A stretch of DNA of 64,000 bases. It comes from Rhodococcus sp. G-MC3. Its GTDB lineage: Bacteria; Actinomycetota; Actinomycetes; Mycobacteriales; Mycobacteriaceae. Below, piece after piece: positions 44,870 through 53,431 of this stretch (its first letter is position 1; each line of letters opens with the position of its first letter). The notes below the pieces were generated by a model, which saw only the letters and a program-made list of their open reading frames with translations, did not search any database and was not told where the DNA came from. The DNA lies in NCBI RefSeq assembly GCF_030063335.1, contig NZ_JASISW010000006.1, positions 62,001-126,000 on the forward strand, given 5' to 3'. The position numbers and the translations under genes are program-made.

Positions 44870-45492
44870 TATATTTCGTTACTATCAGGGGCTATGCGAA
44901 AGCCGTGGCCGGTGTCGTCGTTGGCGCAGGAGATGCCGTCGGGAGTCGAGGTGCAGGTGTACCCGTCGGCTGCGATCTGCGCTCCCACCGCGAGCGGCGG
45001 GTCGATCTGTTCACCGCCGGAGGTATAGACGGCGCCCCCGGAGCACATGAACTCGGCCACGCCCTCACCGGTGACTCGAATCCCGTTGCCCCAACTGATC
45101 ATGCAGCTCTCCGGCGCCGGGGGCACCGGCGACGTGACGCCCTGACAGCCCGCCTCGGTTCGGCTGGACAGCGGCACGATTCCGCACTGGAACTGGCCGT
45201 CGGGCGAGCTGAAGTAGTAAGCCCCACCCAGCGCCGCGTAAGTCGTCTGGGGCGCCGGCTCTGGAGCCATTACGGACGGCGGTGGCGGCGGTGGCGGGGG
45301 CGGGGCTTCGGTTGTCGTGATCGGCGCGGGCGCCTCGGTCGTCGCCTCGACCGTTGTGGTCGTGGGCGACGCCGAGGACGTGGTCGGCGCTGCTACATCC
45401 GCGCCCGATTCACTACTGCACCCGACCAGAACAGTCGAGAATGCCGCCATTGCAGCCAGCGCCAGGTACTTCTTCGCCCGCTCGTTCACCAT
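44866..45492 (-). CDS. Putative lipoprotein with Thr/Pro-rich linker
   Basis: 208 residues. Signal peptide with lipobox LVGC (Cys about 25), then a Ser/Thr/Ala/Pro linker with a run of nine prolines (about residues 63-71) and a folded C-terminal domain with six Cys (QCGIV, AGCQG, SCMISW, FMCSG, YTCTS, ISCAND), probably three disulfides. Mycobacterial secreted proteins of this pattern exist but no function is known. ATG chosen over an upstream GTG because it fits the signal peptide better. Confidence 0.75.
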   Translation of the reverse strand: MVNERAKKYLALAAMAAFSTVLVGCSSESGADVAAPTTSSASPTTTTVEATTEAPAPITTTEAPPPPPPPPPSVMAPEPAPQTTYAALGGAYYFSSPDGQFQCGIVPLSSRTEAGCQGVTSPVPPAPESCMISWGNGIRVTGEGVAEFMCSGGAVYTSGGEQIDPPLAVGAQIAADGYTCTSTPDGISCANDDTGHGFRIAPDSNEIY

Positions 45493-45586
45493 AAAAGAAC
45501 CCGACCCACTTTCGCTCACAAGTACTGCTGAGCGACCCTACCGGCGAATCCGAGCCGGTGCCTACGTGCGATGGTTTGGGAAGTGT

Positions 45587-46375
45587 CTAAGTGTGGCTCA
45601 GGCGTCGATTGACCTCGCGCGTAAGCCATGCGGGAGAGAAACGTGAACCGAGGGAGAGCGCCTTCGACTGCAGGCCGACGGGGAAATGCACCTTGTGCAC
45701 CAATCGTTTCGACGGCTGTGTGGCGTTGAAGATGGCCTCCGATACATCGTCGGCGGTGAGCTTGATTCCCAGTGAGTTGGTGGTCCCCGTGGAGACGTCT
45801 TTGGTCATCGCAGTCTGCACGAACAGTGGCCACATGGCCTTCACCGAGATGTCGTACTCGGCCCATTCGAGATCGAGAGCTTCGGTGATGCCGCGGACGG
45901 CGAACTTCGTCGCACCGTAGGTGACGAGCTCGGGTTGGCCGTAGATCGCCGATGCCGAGCACAAGTTGACGACCTGCGCGCCGCGAGTGGCCTTCAGATA
46001 CGGGAATGCGGCGAGCGTTCCGTAGACGACTCCGTTGAAGTTGATGTCGATCTGGCGTTTGTGAAGTTCGAGGGGCATCTCCTCGAAACGACCCGCGACC
46101 AGGACGCCTGCGTTGTTGACCAGAACGTCGAGCCGGCCATCGGCCTCGACCGCGAACTCTTCGAGCCGCTCTTTCCACTGTTCGGGTTGCGTGACGTCGA
46201 GAGTTCCGGTGACAACGCGTCCACCGGTGGAGGTGATCGCTCTACTCAGCGAAGCCAAACCGGTTTCGTCGATATCGTAGGCACCGACGAGGTAACCCGA
46301 ACGAGCGAATTTGAGGGCCGTTGATCGTCCGATCCCGGCTGCAGCGCCGGTGATGAACACAGTTGGTGAGGACAC
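45587..46375 (-). CDS. Short-chain dehydrogenase/reductase
   Basis: 262 residues. Nucleotide-binding TGAAAGIG (about 9-16), structural NNAG (VLVNNAG), catalytic Ser in CSASAIYG, and YGATK with Tyr and Lys are all intact: a classical SDR, NAD(H)-preferring as judged by an acidic residue in YDIDE after the second strand. The C-terminal part SLGSRFSPAWLTREVNRRL recalls mycobacterial enzymes acting on lipids or retinoids. Substrate unknown. Confidence 0.88.
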   Translation of the reverse strand: MSSPTVFITGAAAGIGRSTALKFARSGYLVGAYDIDETGLASLSRAITSTGGRVVTGTLDVTQPEQWKERLEEFAVEADGRLDVLVNNAGVLVAGRFEEMPLELHKRQIDINFNGVVYGTLAAFPYLKATRGAQVVNLCSASAIYGQPELVTYGATKFAVRGITEALDLEWAEYDISVKAMWPLFVQTAMTKDVSTGTTNSLGIKLTADDVSEAIFNATQPSKRLVHKVHFPVGLQSKALSLGSRFSPAWLTREVNRRLSHT

Positions 46376-46463
46376 TTCGACAGACTAGGCGTTACTTCGA
46401 TTATCGGTAAGACCCTCGACTACATTTCGAGACTAGCCTGAAGTTATATCGAGGAGAGTGTGG

Positions 46464-46916
46464 GTGAATCACCAAAAAACGTTGCGCGCGGTGGTCGTCG
46501 TCACGGGCGGCTATGTAATCGTGTTGGCGGTCTGGGCCGGGTGGCTTCGGCCCCACTCGCCGCCGGGAACTCTCCCCTACCAACTGGTCGCGCTCATTGC
46601 CGGCTTCGCCTCGGCGCTCGGCCTGGCGATGATGGTCGCCAACAGAAGCACCGCCGCCCAACGTCGATTGTCGAGGAACGGCGTCGAGGGGTGGGCGACG
46701 ATCGAATTCGCGCGGCAGATCGATGAGGCGTCCACCGAACTGCATCTGCGATTCACAATTCCGGGATCGGAATCGTTTGCCGGACGCATCGTCTACTCGA
46801 TCCCACCGAACGAAGTATCCCGGTTCGAAACGGGGAACATTGTGCCGATCATGGTCGACCCGTCGGACCACCACCGCGTTCTGTTACTCCCCGCTCAATC
46901 CCTCGACCAGGAATAG
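46464..46916 (+). CDS. Small membrane protein with DUF3592-like outer domain
   Basis: 150 residues; GTG start with GAGGAG seven bases upstream. Two membrane helices (about 10-28 and 42-62) precede a beta-rich domain RNGVEGWATIEFARQ ... IPPNEVSRFETGNIVPIMVDPSDHHRVLLLP, which resembles DUF3592 proteins (V-x-Y-x-P and DP motifs). No known role. Overlaps the convergent lysoplasmalogenase gene by 33 bases. Confidence 0.65.
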   Translation: MNHQKTLRAVVVVTGGYVIVLAVWAGWLRPHSPPGTLPYQLVALIAGFASALGLAMMVANRSTAAQRRLSRNGVEGWATIEFARQIDEASTELHLRFTIPGSESFAGRIVYSIPPNEVSRFETGNIVPIMVDPSDHHRVLLLPAQSLDQE

Positions 46917-47552
46917 CTGAGCAAGCGCGTAGGTCGCAAGTATCAACCCCTCTAACACGTGACGATGTGAATCCTTGTCGGCGAACAGCCGCCGAACCAC
47001 GATCAGCGCGTCCGACAGCGTGAACAGCATCCCGCCCACAGCCAGCCGGGAGCGCGGATTCGAGCTCGGAACAACCACGCCGGCGACCGTCTTGGCGCCT
47101 GGAGCCAGGGACGGGTCGGCAGCGAGGGTGGACATCGTCGCGACCGTCAATCCGTAGCCGGACAGACCGGGTGCCACCGCGGGCGATTTGAACACCAACG
47201 CCGCAGCCGCGGCAGCCCAGCCGAGCAGCCTAGGGAGCGCGTTGATGGGTGTCGGCCTCCCGCCGCGCCTGCGCAGCAACTCGCAGTAGACCGTCTGCAT
47301 CACCGCGAAGGCAGCCGCACCACGCAGAATGCGGGAGTCGTCGTCCGGATCGATGAGCAGAACATCGCCGACTGTTGCGGCCACCAGCGCTCCCCCGAGC
47401 ATCGACGCGGGCGTCGGGAGACCAACTATCAGGGCTGGGACCATCAAAGGCTTTGCTGCTCGATGCAGGCGCTCGGCGCCGGACACGGCACCGACGACGG
47501 TGGCTGTAGCAGCGGAAGCGAACAGAATACGGGACAAATCGGACCGATTCAT
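46884..47552 (-). CDS. Lysoplasmalogenase (YhhN/TMEM86 family)
   Basis: 222 residues, mostly membrane helices. The AAKPLMVPALIVGL motif, LLIDPDDD after the second helix and GGMLFTLSDALIVVRRLFAD are the family's catalytic blocks (conserved Asp residues). These enzymes hydrolyse vinyl-ether lysophospholipids. Stand-alone gene; GGAC at the initiation site is weak but the MNRSDLS start gives normal length. Confidence 0.83.
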   Translation of the reverse strand: MNRSDLSRILFASAATATVVGAVSGAERLHRAAKPLMVPALIVGLPTPASMLGGALVAATVGDVLLIDPDDDSRILRGAAAFAVMQTVYCELLRRRGGRPTPINALPRLLGWAAAAAALVFKSPAVAPGLSGYGLTVATMSTLAADPSLAPGAKTVAGVVVPSSNPRSRLAVGGMLFTLSDALIVVRRLFADKDSHRHVLEGLILATYALAQLFLVEGLSGE

Positions 47553-47676
47553 CGGGCAACCACGTGGTTCGCCAAACTAAATAAATATGTGATGCTGGCC
47601 CCTATCGCTTGATCGATAACCCTGCGCCTTGTCATGGTTGAAAGGTAAACACGAGACTCGACACGTTGGGACCACT

Positions 47677-48279
47677 ATGCGCCGGAAAAACACTGACCAC
47701 GCCAGGTCGTCCCGAGTCGACCTTGTCGGAGGTCAGAATCCGCTGGTACGGCGGTCCGACCGAATCCAATCCAGGACCAAGAGCGTCATAGTGACGCTGA
47801 TGATTCTGATGCTGCCGCTGGCGACTTGGTGCGCAATGTCGACCCTGTCGAGCCAGCAGAATCGCTCCGTGGAGCAGCAAACGTCACGGCATGCAACATC
47901 TGCCGAGACCACAGCGGACGCTACCGCCCCGTCCACGCTCGTCCAATCGGACTTCAGCTCACAGGGCAGCACCACGGTCGACGCGAAGTGGACGTACCGA
48001 GGCGTCGAGCATCACGAGGAGATCTCCGCAGTCACCGGATCACCCGCCGGTACTGCGATTCCAATCTGGGTGGACGACAACGGTGCACGCTCGACCCAAC
48101 CGATCACGCACGCCGACGCTGTTGCGGCCGCGATCTTCACCGGCGTCGGGAGCTTGTTCGCGGTGAGCCTCATTCTGCTCGGTCTATATTCCGCGGTGCG
48201 CTTCAATCTGGATTCGAAGCGAGACGCCGAGTGGGATCTGGCGATCAAGAACTTCATGGATTCCAACAGCCTGAGCTGA
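47677..48279 (+). CDS. Two-helix membrane protein of the Rv1733c family
   Basis: 200 residues. RNPLVRRSDRIQSR-type block (here QNPLVRRSDRIQSRTKSV) at about 20-38, a first helix to about 60, an outer region with WTYRGVEHHEEI and IPIWVDDNGARSTQP, and a second helix at about 155-178. This layout, NPLVR-x-DR then WVD-x-x-G, matches mycobacterial Rv1733c, a dormancy-regulon membrane antigen. No DosR-type site was noted upstream. Function unknown. Confidence 0.78.
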   Translation: MRRKNTDHARSSRVDLVGGQNPLVRRSDRIQSRTKSVIVTLMILMLPLATWCAMSTLSSQQNRSVEQQTSRHATSAETTADATAPSTLVQSDFSSQGSTTVDAKWTYRGVEHHEEISAVTGSPAGTAIPIWVDDNGARSTQPITHADAVAAAIFTGVGSLFAVSLILLGLYSAVRFNLDSKRDAEWDLAIKNFMDSNSLS

Positions 48280-48355
48280 CCAGAACCTGGCGGTCGTCGG
48301 CGCTGCACAGTTCCCACGAACGACACCTACGCGAACTGCCGCGACACTCTCTAGC

Positions 48356-48383
48356 TTGAATAAATAGTTAGCTTATGTAATAT
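48356..48383 (+). promoter_or_regulatory. Promoter of the marR-MFS operon (leaderless)
   Basis: TTGAAT and TAATAT with a 16-base spacer stand seven bases before the GTG of the MarR gene, and no ribosome binding site is present, so the transcript should start at the GTG. The A/T-rich spacer contains partial dyads (TAGTTAGCTTA) that could serve as the regulator's own operator. Confidence 0.6.
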
Positions 48384-48390
48384 TATTCGA

Positions 48391-48840
48391 GTGTCATCAA
48401 TCGCCACCGAACAACATCTCCGCGACCTTCTCTCCGAGTTGGTCACGAGCTCGTCCCGGTTCGTTCGACTTGCCGCGCATCTCGGCACCGACGACAAGCC
48501 CAAAGCATGGATGCGGGCGCTGTCCCTCCTTGAGGAGTATCAGCCTCTGCGGATCAGCGAGTTCGCTCGCCTCGACCGCTGCTCCCAACCCTCCGCAACG
48601 TTGCTGCTGGGGAAGTTGGCGGCCGCAGGACTTGTCGACCGGAGCGCCGACCCCAAGGATTCGCGTGCGGTCATCGTTGCGATGACCGCCGAAGGAACCC
48701 GCTGGCTTGCCTCCGGGAGGCAACACATCGGCGACGGACTGATGCCCTACCTGTCCGAACTGGACCCCGAACAGATCCAAAAATTGACCGACGGGTTGAG
48801 CGAGCTTCGCAGCGTGCTCAAGTCGTCGATCACGGAATGA
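48391..48840 (+). CDS. MarR-family transcriptional regulator
   Basis: 149 residues. Winged helix: LRISEFARLDRCSQPSATLLLGKLAAAGLVDRSADPKDSRAVIVAMTAEG with the wing DPKDSRA, typical of MarR. Its TGA overlaps the beginning of the next frame and the transporter gene begins 14 bases on, so it most likely represses the co-transcribed MFS exporter and is relieved by its substrate. Confidence 0.9.
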   Translation: MSSIATEQHLRDLLSELVTSSSRFVRLAAHLGTDDKPKAWMRALSLLEEYQPLRISEFARLDRCSQPSATLLLGKLAAAGLVDRSADPKDSRAVIVAMTAEGTRWLASGRQHIGDGLMPYLSELDPEQIQKLTDGLSELRSVLKSSITE

Positions 48841-48854
48841 GAGGAACCTCTTTC

Positions 48855-50075
48855 GTGAGTACCCCCACCGAGAGTCTGCTGAAACAGCCGAAAGCCGTAT
48901 GGGCCGTTGCCTTTGCGAGCGTCATCGCATTCATGGGCATCGGACTCGTCGACCCCATTCTCAAACCGATCGGTGAACAACTCGACGCATCCCCGTCACA
49001 GGTGTCGCTGCTCTTCACCAGCTACATGCTCGTCACCGGCGTGGCGATGCTCATCACCGGAGTGGTGTCGAGCCGACTCGGCCCCAAAAGAACCCTACTG
49101 CTCGGACTGGCGATCATCGTCGTATTCGCCGCCCTCGCAGGCATGTCCGGCTCGGTCGGTGAGATCATCGGCTTCCGTGCCGGCTGGGGACTCGGCAATG
49201 CGCTGTTCATTGCCACCGCCCTGTCGACCATCGTCGGCGCCGCGTCGGGCGGGGTGGCCAGAGCCATCATCCTCTACGAGGCCGCACTGGGAATCGGCAT
49301 TGCCACCGGACCGCTCGTCGGCGGAGTACTCGGTGGATTCTCCTGGCGTGGACCGTTCTTCGGTGTAGCAGCATTGATGGCCGTGGCCTTCGTTCTGCTC
49401 GTCGTCATGCTCCCTGACACCCCGAGGCCCGAGCACACCACGTCGATACTCGATCCGTTCCGCGCGCTTCGTCACCGCGGACTGCTCACGGTCGGCATCA
49501 CCGCGCTCCTCTACAACTACGGCTTCTTCACGTTGCTGGCCTACACCCCGTTCCCACTCGACATGGGCACGTACAGCATCGGCTTCATCTTCTTCGGCTG
49601 GGGACTGTGCCTTGCAGTCGCATCGGTCTTTCTCGCACCGAAACTGCAACGCGCCTACGGAACGCTGAACATGATGATGCTCTCGCTGCTGCTGTTCGCC
49701 GTGGATCTCGGCGTGATGGCGATGTTCACCGAGAACAAGACAGTGCTCGTCGTCGGCACCGTGGTGGCCGGATTGTTCCTCGGCGTCAACAACACACTCA
49801 TCACCGAGACCGTGATGATCGCGGCTCCGGTGGAACGAGCAACGGCGGCCGCCGCCTACAGCTTCGTTCGCTTCGCCGGCGGAGCTGCCGCACCATACCT
49901 CGCGGGCAAACTCGGTGAGAGCAACGCACACGTGCCCTTCTGGGTCGGCGCGGTCTGCACGCTGCTCGCGATCGTCGTCCTCTCGACCGGCCGCACAGTT
50001 CTCGCACATGTGGACGACCACGATCCGGCGCCGCACAGCATCGACGAGGCCGAAGCGGTCACCGTCGGCGACTGA
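48855..50075 (+). CDS. MFS transporter, drug:H+ antiporter-like
   Basis: 406 residues, twelve predicted helices. Motif A SRLGPKRTLLLGLAI in the loop between helices 2 and 3 and the helix 5 pattern ALGIGIATGPLVGGVLGGFSWRGPF (motif C, antiporters) identify a DHA1-type exporter. GTG start because GAGGAA lies eight bases upstream, instead of an ATG 18 bases before. Regulated by the MarR protein encoded immediately upstream. Confidence 0.9.
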   Translation: MSTPTESLLKQPKAVWAVAFASVIAFMGIGLVDPILKPIGEQLDASPSQVSLLFTSYMLVTGVAMLITGVVSSRLGPKRTLLLGLAIIVVFAALAGMSGSVGEIIGFRAGWGLGNALFIATALSTIVGAASGGVARAIILYEAALGIGIATGPLVGGVLGGFSWRGPFFGVAALMAVAFVLLVVMLPDTPRPEHTTSILDPFRALRHRGLLTVGITALLYNYGFFTLLAYTPFPLDMGTYSIGFIFFGWGLCLAVASVFLAPKLQRAYGTLNMMMLSLLLFAVDLGVMAMFTENKTVLVVGTVVAGLFLGVNNTLITETVMIAAPVERATAAAAYSFVRFAGGAAAPYLAGKLGESNAHVPFWVGAVCTLLAIVVLSTGRTVLAHVDDHDPAPHSIDEAEAVTVGD

Positions 50076-50091
50076 CCTCCCCTTGCTTCGC

Positions 50092-50124
50092 AAGGCCCAG
50101 GTTCTCCCGAACCTGGGCCTTCTT
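50092..50124 (+). terminator. Intrinsic terminator after the MFS gene
   Basis: AAGGCCCAGGTTC, four bases, then GAACCTGGGCCTT followed by CTTC: a 13-base perfect stem 17 bases after the stop codon. Confidence 0.8.
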
Positions 50125-50358
50125 CGTGTCGGTTGGTGTGCACAAAACCGTCACACAGCGCACCATAAGTAATCTCCAGTCACAAATACACCATGCGTAA
50201 CACTCTTATAACTAAACCCTCAGTAAACTCACAGTTAGACCATGTGGTCCGTTACGGTTCTCGAAGCACTTGTACGTGTGCCTCACTAAAAGCATTTCCG
50301 GATCGGGACGGAGGTGTCGGCGGCTGAGGCCGCCACCGACCGAAGGGCCAACAGTTCC

Positions 50359-52212
50359 ATGTCACAGAAGTCGATCGCACGATCACGAAAAATTCGAATC
50401 GCCGCCGCCGGTGCCGCGGTTGCGCTGTCTTTCGCCGTCGCAGCACCGGGTATTGCCTCCGCCCAGGAACCGACACCGTCACCATCGGAAAGTGCCGAGC
50501 AAGAACCGACGGGTGAGAACTCCGAGGAATCCCCTGCGCCCTCCGGCGAAGTAAGCACCTCGGTAGACGGTTCAGTCGACGGCTCGGTGGCAACCGAAGG
50601 TGTACCCAATCTCGCACCGGCCGCTGTAGTTCCATCCGTTGGAACAGGTGACGCATCCGTCGCGGCCGTACCCCCACCCGCACCGTCGACCGATCGCCCA
50701 CTCCCCCAGGTATCTGCAGGCGTGGTGATGAACGACGATGGCACTGCCACCGTCAACATCGATATCGTGCCGCAGCTGTCCGAGGCCGAGAAGAAGGCCC
50801 TCACCGACGCCGAAGCTGCCAGCAAGGCTGCCGTCGCAGCGTCCACAGCGGCGCAGCTCGAGGTGGACAAGGCCAAGGCCGCCGACAGCGCAGCAAGCGA
50901 CGCCGTCACCAAGGCCAAGGTCGCATCGACCGAGGCCATCGCCAAGGCCAAGGCAGCGGACGTCGTCGCGGCAGCGGCCAAGGTCGACCAAATGGCTGCG
51001 ACCGCCGCGGTGAACGAGGCGAAAGCCGACACCGCAGCGCTGAAGGCTGACGCCGCCGCCAAGGCAACAGCCAAAACCACAGCAGACGCTGCCGCCAAGA
51101 CGGCGGTGGACGAGGCCGTCCGCCTCGAAGCCGTTGCGCAGGCCTCGGGCGACGCGGACGCCGTCGCTGCGGCCCAAGCAGCCAGGGCCGACGCCGATGC
51201 GAAAGCCGATCTTGCCCTGACAGCAAGCGCCGACGCCGAGGCATCGGCGAAAGCATTGCAGGACTCCGTCGTCGCAATTCAGGATGCATTCAAGACGCTC
51301 AACATCGCCAAGGTGACGGCAGCAGTTCGCGCTGCGGCGGCCACGGCGGCAGCATCGCTGTCGGCTGCGATCGAGGCACGCACCGCACTCGATGTTGCAG
51401 CAGCAGCCGAAGCCAAGGCGAAGGACCTGGAAGCCGCTGCAGCGACGTCGAGCGACGAAGCCATTGCCGCAACCAAGGCCGCCACCGACGCCCGTACCGC
51501 AGCGACCGAGGCCGAGGCGAAAGCAACAGCTGCCGCCGCAGCATCAGCGAAGGCAGAAGCCGATCTCGCTGCAGCACCGTCGGATGCCGACATGGCCGCG
51601 CTCGAAGCCGCAGTCGTGACTGCTCAGAAGGCCCTCGACGACGCGAACACCGCGAAGCTGGACGCCGACACCAAGGCCACGGCGGCAGCGACTGCCGTGA
51701 CAGAGGCCCAGGCAACCGCCGACACCAAGGCCGGTGAGCTGAAAGCTGCGCAGACCGTGGCAGCGGAAGCGAAGACCGCCTCCGACGCTGCCACCAAAGC
51801 CGAAGCCGACCTGAAGGCCAAGGCGGCCGAACTCGCCGCCAGCGGCCCGAAGTTCAGCTGGACCATCAACCTCGGCGACACCGTCAAGGAAGATGTTCCG
51901 GTCACTCAGGTCGACGACACCACGGTCGTCGTCGACGAGACCGGTGTTGCGTTGGTCGGCGTCTCCAACGACGATGGCTCGTTCACGGTGGCGGATTACT
52001 TCACCACGAACGAGGACGGCGTCACCGTCGTCGCGGGTGAACTGCCTGCCGTCGATCTAGCTCTCGGAGATTCGTCGAGCTCCGCATCGAGCAGTTCCGA
52101 CAGCTCGTCCAACACCCCCGCCATCTTGGTCGGCGTCGGAGTGGTCGCTATCGCTGCAGTCGGCGGCACGGTGTACATGCGCCGTCGCAGCAACGGTGCA
52201 GATGCGTCGTAG
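50359..52212 (+). CDS. Secreted Ala-rich helical repeat protein with C-terminal membrane anchor
   Basis: 617 residues. A signal peptide (RKIRIAAAGAAVALSFAVAA...ASA at about 11-36) is followed by a Pro/Ser/Glu-rich segment, then about residues 135-510 of Ala/Lys/Asp/Glu helical repeats (AAKADT, KAKAADVVAAAAK) that should form a long rod, a beta-type domain (FSWTINLGDTVKEDV ... VTVVAGELPAVDL), a Ser-only linker, one membrane helix (about 588-607) and a short RRRSNG tail. This is the layout of a wall-anchored or sortase-processed stalk, but no LPxTG is present. The sortase-like gene overlaps its end. Confidence 0.7.
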   Translation: MSQKSIARSRKIRIAAAGAAVALSFAVAAPGIASAQEPTPSPSESAEQEPTGENSEESPAPSGEVSTSVDGSVDGSVATEGVPNLAPAAVVPSVGTGDASVAAVPPPAPSTDRPLPQVSAGVVMNDDGTATVNIDIVPQLSEAEKKALTDAEAASKAAVAASTAAQLEVDKAKAADSAASDAVTKAKVASTEAIAKAKAADVVAAAAKVDQMAATAAVNEAKADTAALKADAAAKATAKTTADAAAKTAVDEAVRLEAVAQASGDADAVAAAQAARADADAKADLALTASADAEASAKALQDSVVAIQDAFKTLNIAKVTAAVRAAAATAAASLSAAIEARTALDVAAAAEAKAKDLEAAAATSSDEAIAATKAATDARTAATEAEAKATAAAAASAKAEADLAAAPSDADMAALEAAVVTAQKALDDANTAKLDADTKATAAATAVTEAQATADTKAGELKAAQTVAAEAKTASDAATKAEADLKAKAAELAASGPKFSWTINLGDTVKEDVPVTQVDDTTVVVDETGVALVGVSNDDGSFTVADYFTTNEDGVTVVAGELPAVDLALGDSSSSASSSSDSSSNTPAILVGVGVVAIAAVGGTVYMRRRSNGADAS

Positions 52213-52789
52213 TACTTACGCGCTCGCGGCGGCGGCGCTGATTCTCGTATCGGGTTGTTCCGGTACGGAATCGGCGCCGCCGCCTGCTGCGGACCGCTCG
52301 GCGGTGGAGGCTCAGATCTCCCCATCGCCAGAGGTTCTCGTTGCCGCGGCGCAGCCCGAACGGATCGAACTCCGCTCCCCGGATGGCGTCACCTACATGA
52401 GTAGTCCCGTCAATCCCGATGGCCTCTACCGCAACAGCGATCAGGTGCTCAATCCAGTCGACGAGCTTCCTGCGTGGTGGGCCGAGAGTGGTTTGCCTGG
52501 AACCGACACGCAAGAGACCGTCGTCGTTGCCGGACACAACTATTCGAAGCGCGACGCACCGTTCAAGGCCCTCGCGGTGATGCAACCCGGAGATTCCATC
52601 GTGTTGGAAACTGCCACCGGGACCCTGGACTACACCGTCGAAAGCGTCGGGCCACTCCCCAAGGGTTCACTGTTGGGGGACAACGACTTGCGTCAGCAGG
52701 TGCCGGGTCGATTGATCTTGGCCAACTGCGACGTACGCGGCGGCGAACCCACGAACGACAATTTCATCGTGGTTGCCCAGTTGTCTTAG
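52202..52789 (+). CDS. Class F-like sortase, lipoprotein form
   Basis: 195 residues. The signal has lipobox VSGC (Cys 19). Catalytic His is in VVVAGHNYS (H112) and catalytic Cys in RLILANCDVRGG (C176), with NDNFIVVAQ closing the barrel; this order and the DN-x-VV ending resemble actinobacterial class F sortases. The usual T-L/V-T-C is replaced by LANC and the first motif lacks the common DG-x-GGPA segment. Start overlaps the stalk gene by eleven bases (GTG six bases earlier is alternative). It probably joins the neighbouring protein or another substrate to the wall (inference). Confidence 0.72.
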   Translation: MRRSTYALAAAALILVSGCSGTESAPPPAADRSAVEAQISPSPEVLVAAAQPERIELRSPDGVTYMSSPVNPDGLYRNSDQVLNPVDELPAWWAESGLPGTDTQETVVVAGHNYSKRDAPFKALAVMQPGDSIVLETATGTLDYTVESVGPLPKGSLLGDNDLRQQVPGRLILANCDVRGGEPTNDNFIVVAQLS

Positions 52790-52802
52790 GCGCTCCGCGC
52801 TT

Positions 52803-52842
52803 GTGAGTGGAAATACGTCCCCTGGGACGTATTTCCACTCAC
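52803..52842. terminator. Perfect palindrome at convergent gene ends (repeat family copy 2)
   Basis: GTGAGTGGAAATACGTCCC and its exact complement are separated by two bases, a 19-base stem filling the gap between the sortase and pyrE stop codons. Same family as 24523 and 60754. Confidence 0.8.
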
Positions 52843-52847
52843 CTCGC

Positions 52848-53387
52848 CTACAGGCCCAGATCAGCCAATCCCAGGAGCGAGCGGTACTCCAGACCCTCGG
52901 CAGCGATGACGTCGTCGGCACCCGTCGCACGATCGACGACGGTTGCCACTCCCACGACTGTCGCCCCTGCGTCACGCAGCGCCTTCACAGCGGTGAGCGG
53001 TGAGTTGCCTGTAGTCGTGGTGTCTTCCACGACGAGAACCCGCTGCCCGACGATGTTCGGCCCCTCGATCTGCCGCTGCATGCCGTGCGCCTTTGCCGCC
53101 TTGCGGACGACGAACGCGTCGATCGGCCGTCCCGGCGCATGCATGATGGCCATCGCGACCGGATCGGCGCCCATTGTCAGGCCACCGACGGACACGAAAT
53201 CCCAGTCCGCCACCAGCTCTCGCATCAGCGATCCGATCAACGCTCCCGCGCGATGATGAAGCGTCGCACGACGCAGATCGACGTAGTAGTCGGCTTCCTT
53301 GCCCGAGGACAACGTCACCTTCCCGTGCACTACGGCGAGTTCACGAACCAGCTCGGCTAGCTCGGCGCGCTGGGCACTGTCGGCCAT
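52848..53387 (-). CDS. pyrE: Orotate phosphoribosyltransferase
   Basis: 179 residues. FVSVGGLTMGADPVAMAI, RKAAKAHGMQRQIEG (flexible catalytic loop with Lys/His) and the PRPP-binding motif VLVVEDTTTTGNSPLTAV are the PyrE signature. Forms OMP from orotate and PRPP in pyrimidine synthesis. M. tuberculosis has pyrE (Rv0382c) next to the same secreted-protein gene and clpB; here a LemA-like and an SDR gene intervene. Confidence 0.95.
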   Translation of the reverse strand: MADSAQRAELAELVRELAVVHGKVTLSSGKEADYYVDLRRATLHHRAGALIGSLMRELVADWDFVSVGGLTMGADPVAMAIMHAPGRPIDAFVVRKAAKAHGMQRQIEGPNIVGQRVLVVEDTTTTGNSPLTAVKALRDAGATVVGVATVVDRATGADDVIAAEGLEYRSLLGLADLGL

Positions 53388-53431
53388 TACGGTTCCCTTC
53401 GGTCGATTCAGTGAACGAATCTACCGTCAAC

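Noticed and set aside
50800-51850. Ala/Lys codon repeats as DNA-level tandem repeat
   Set aside because: Units vary in length and sequence; they reflect helical protein composition, not a DNA repeat.
52060-52212. LPxTG sorting signal in the stalk protein
   Set aside because: No LPxTG, LAxTG or NPxTN was found; only a weak SSNTPA before the helix, so no motif was annotated.
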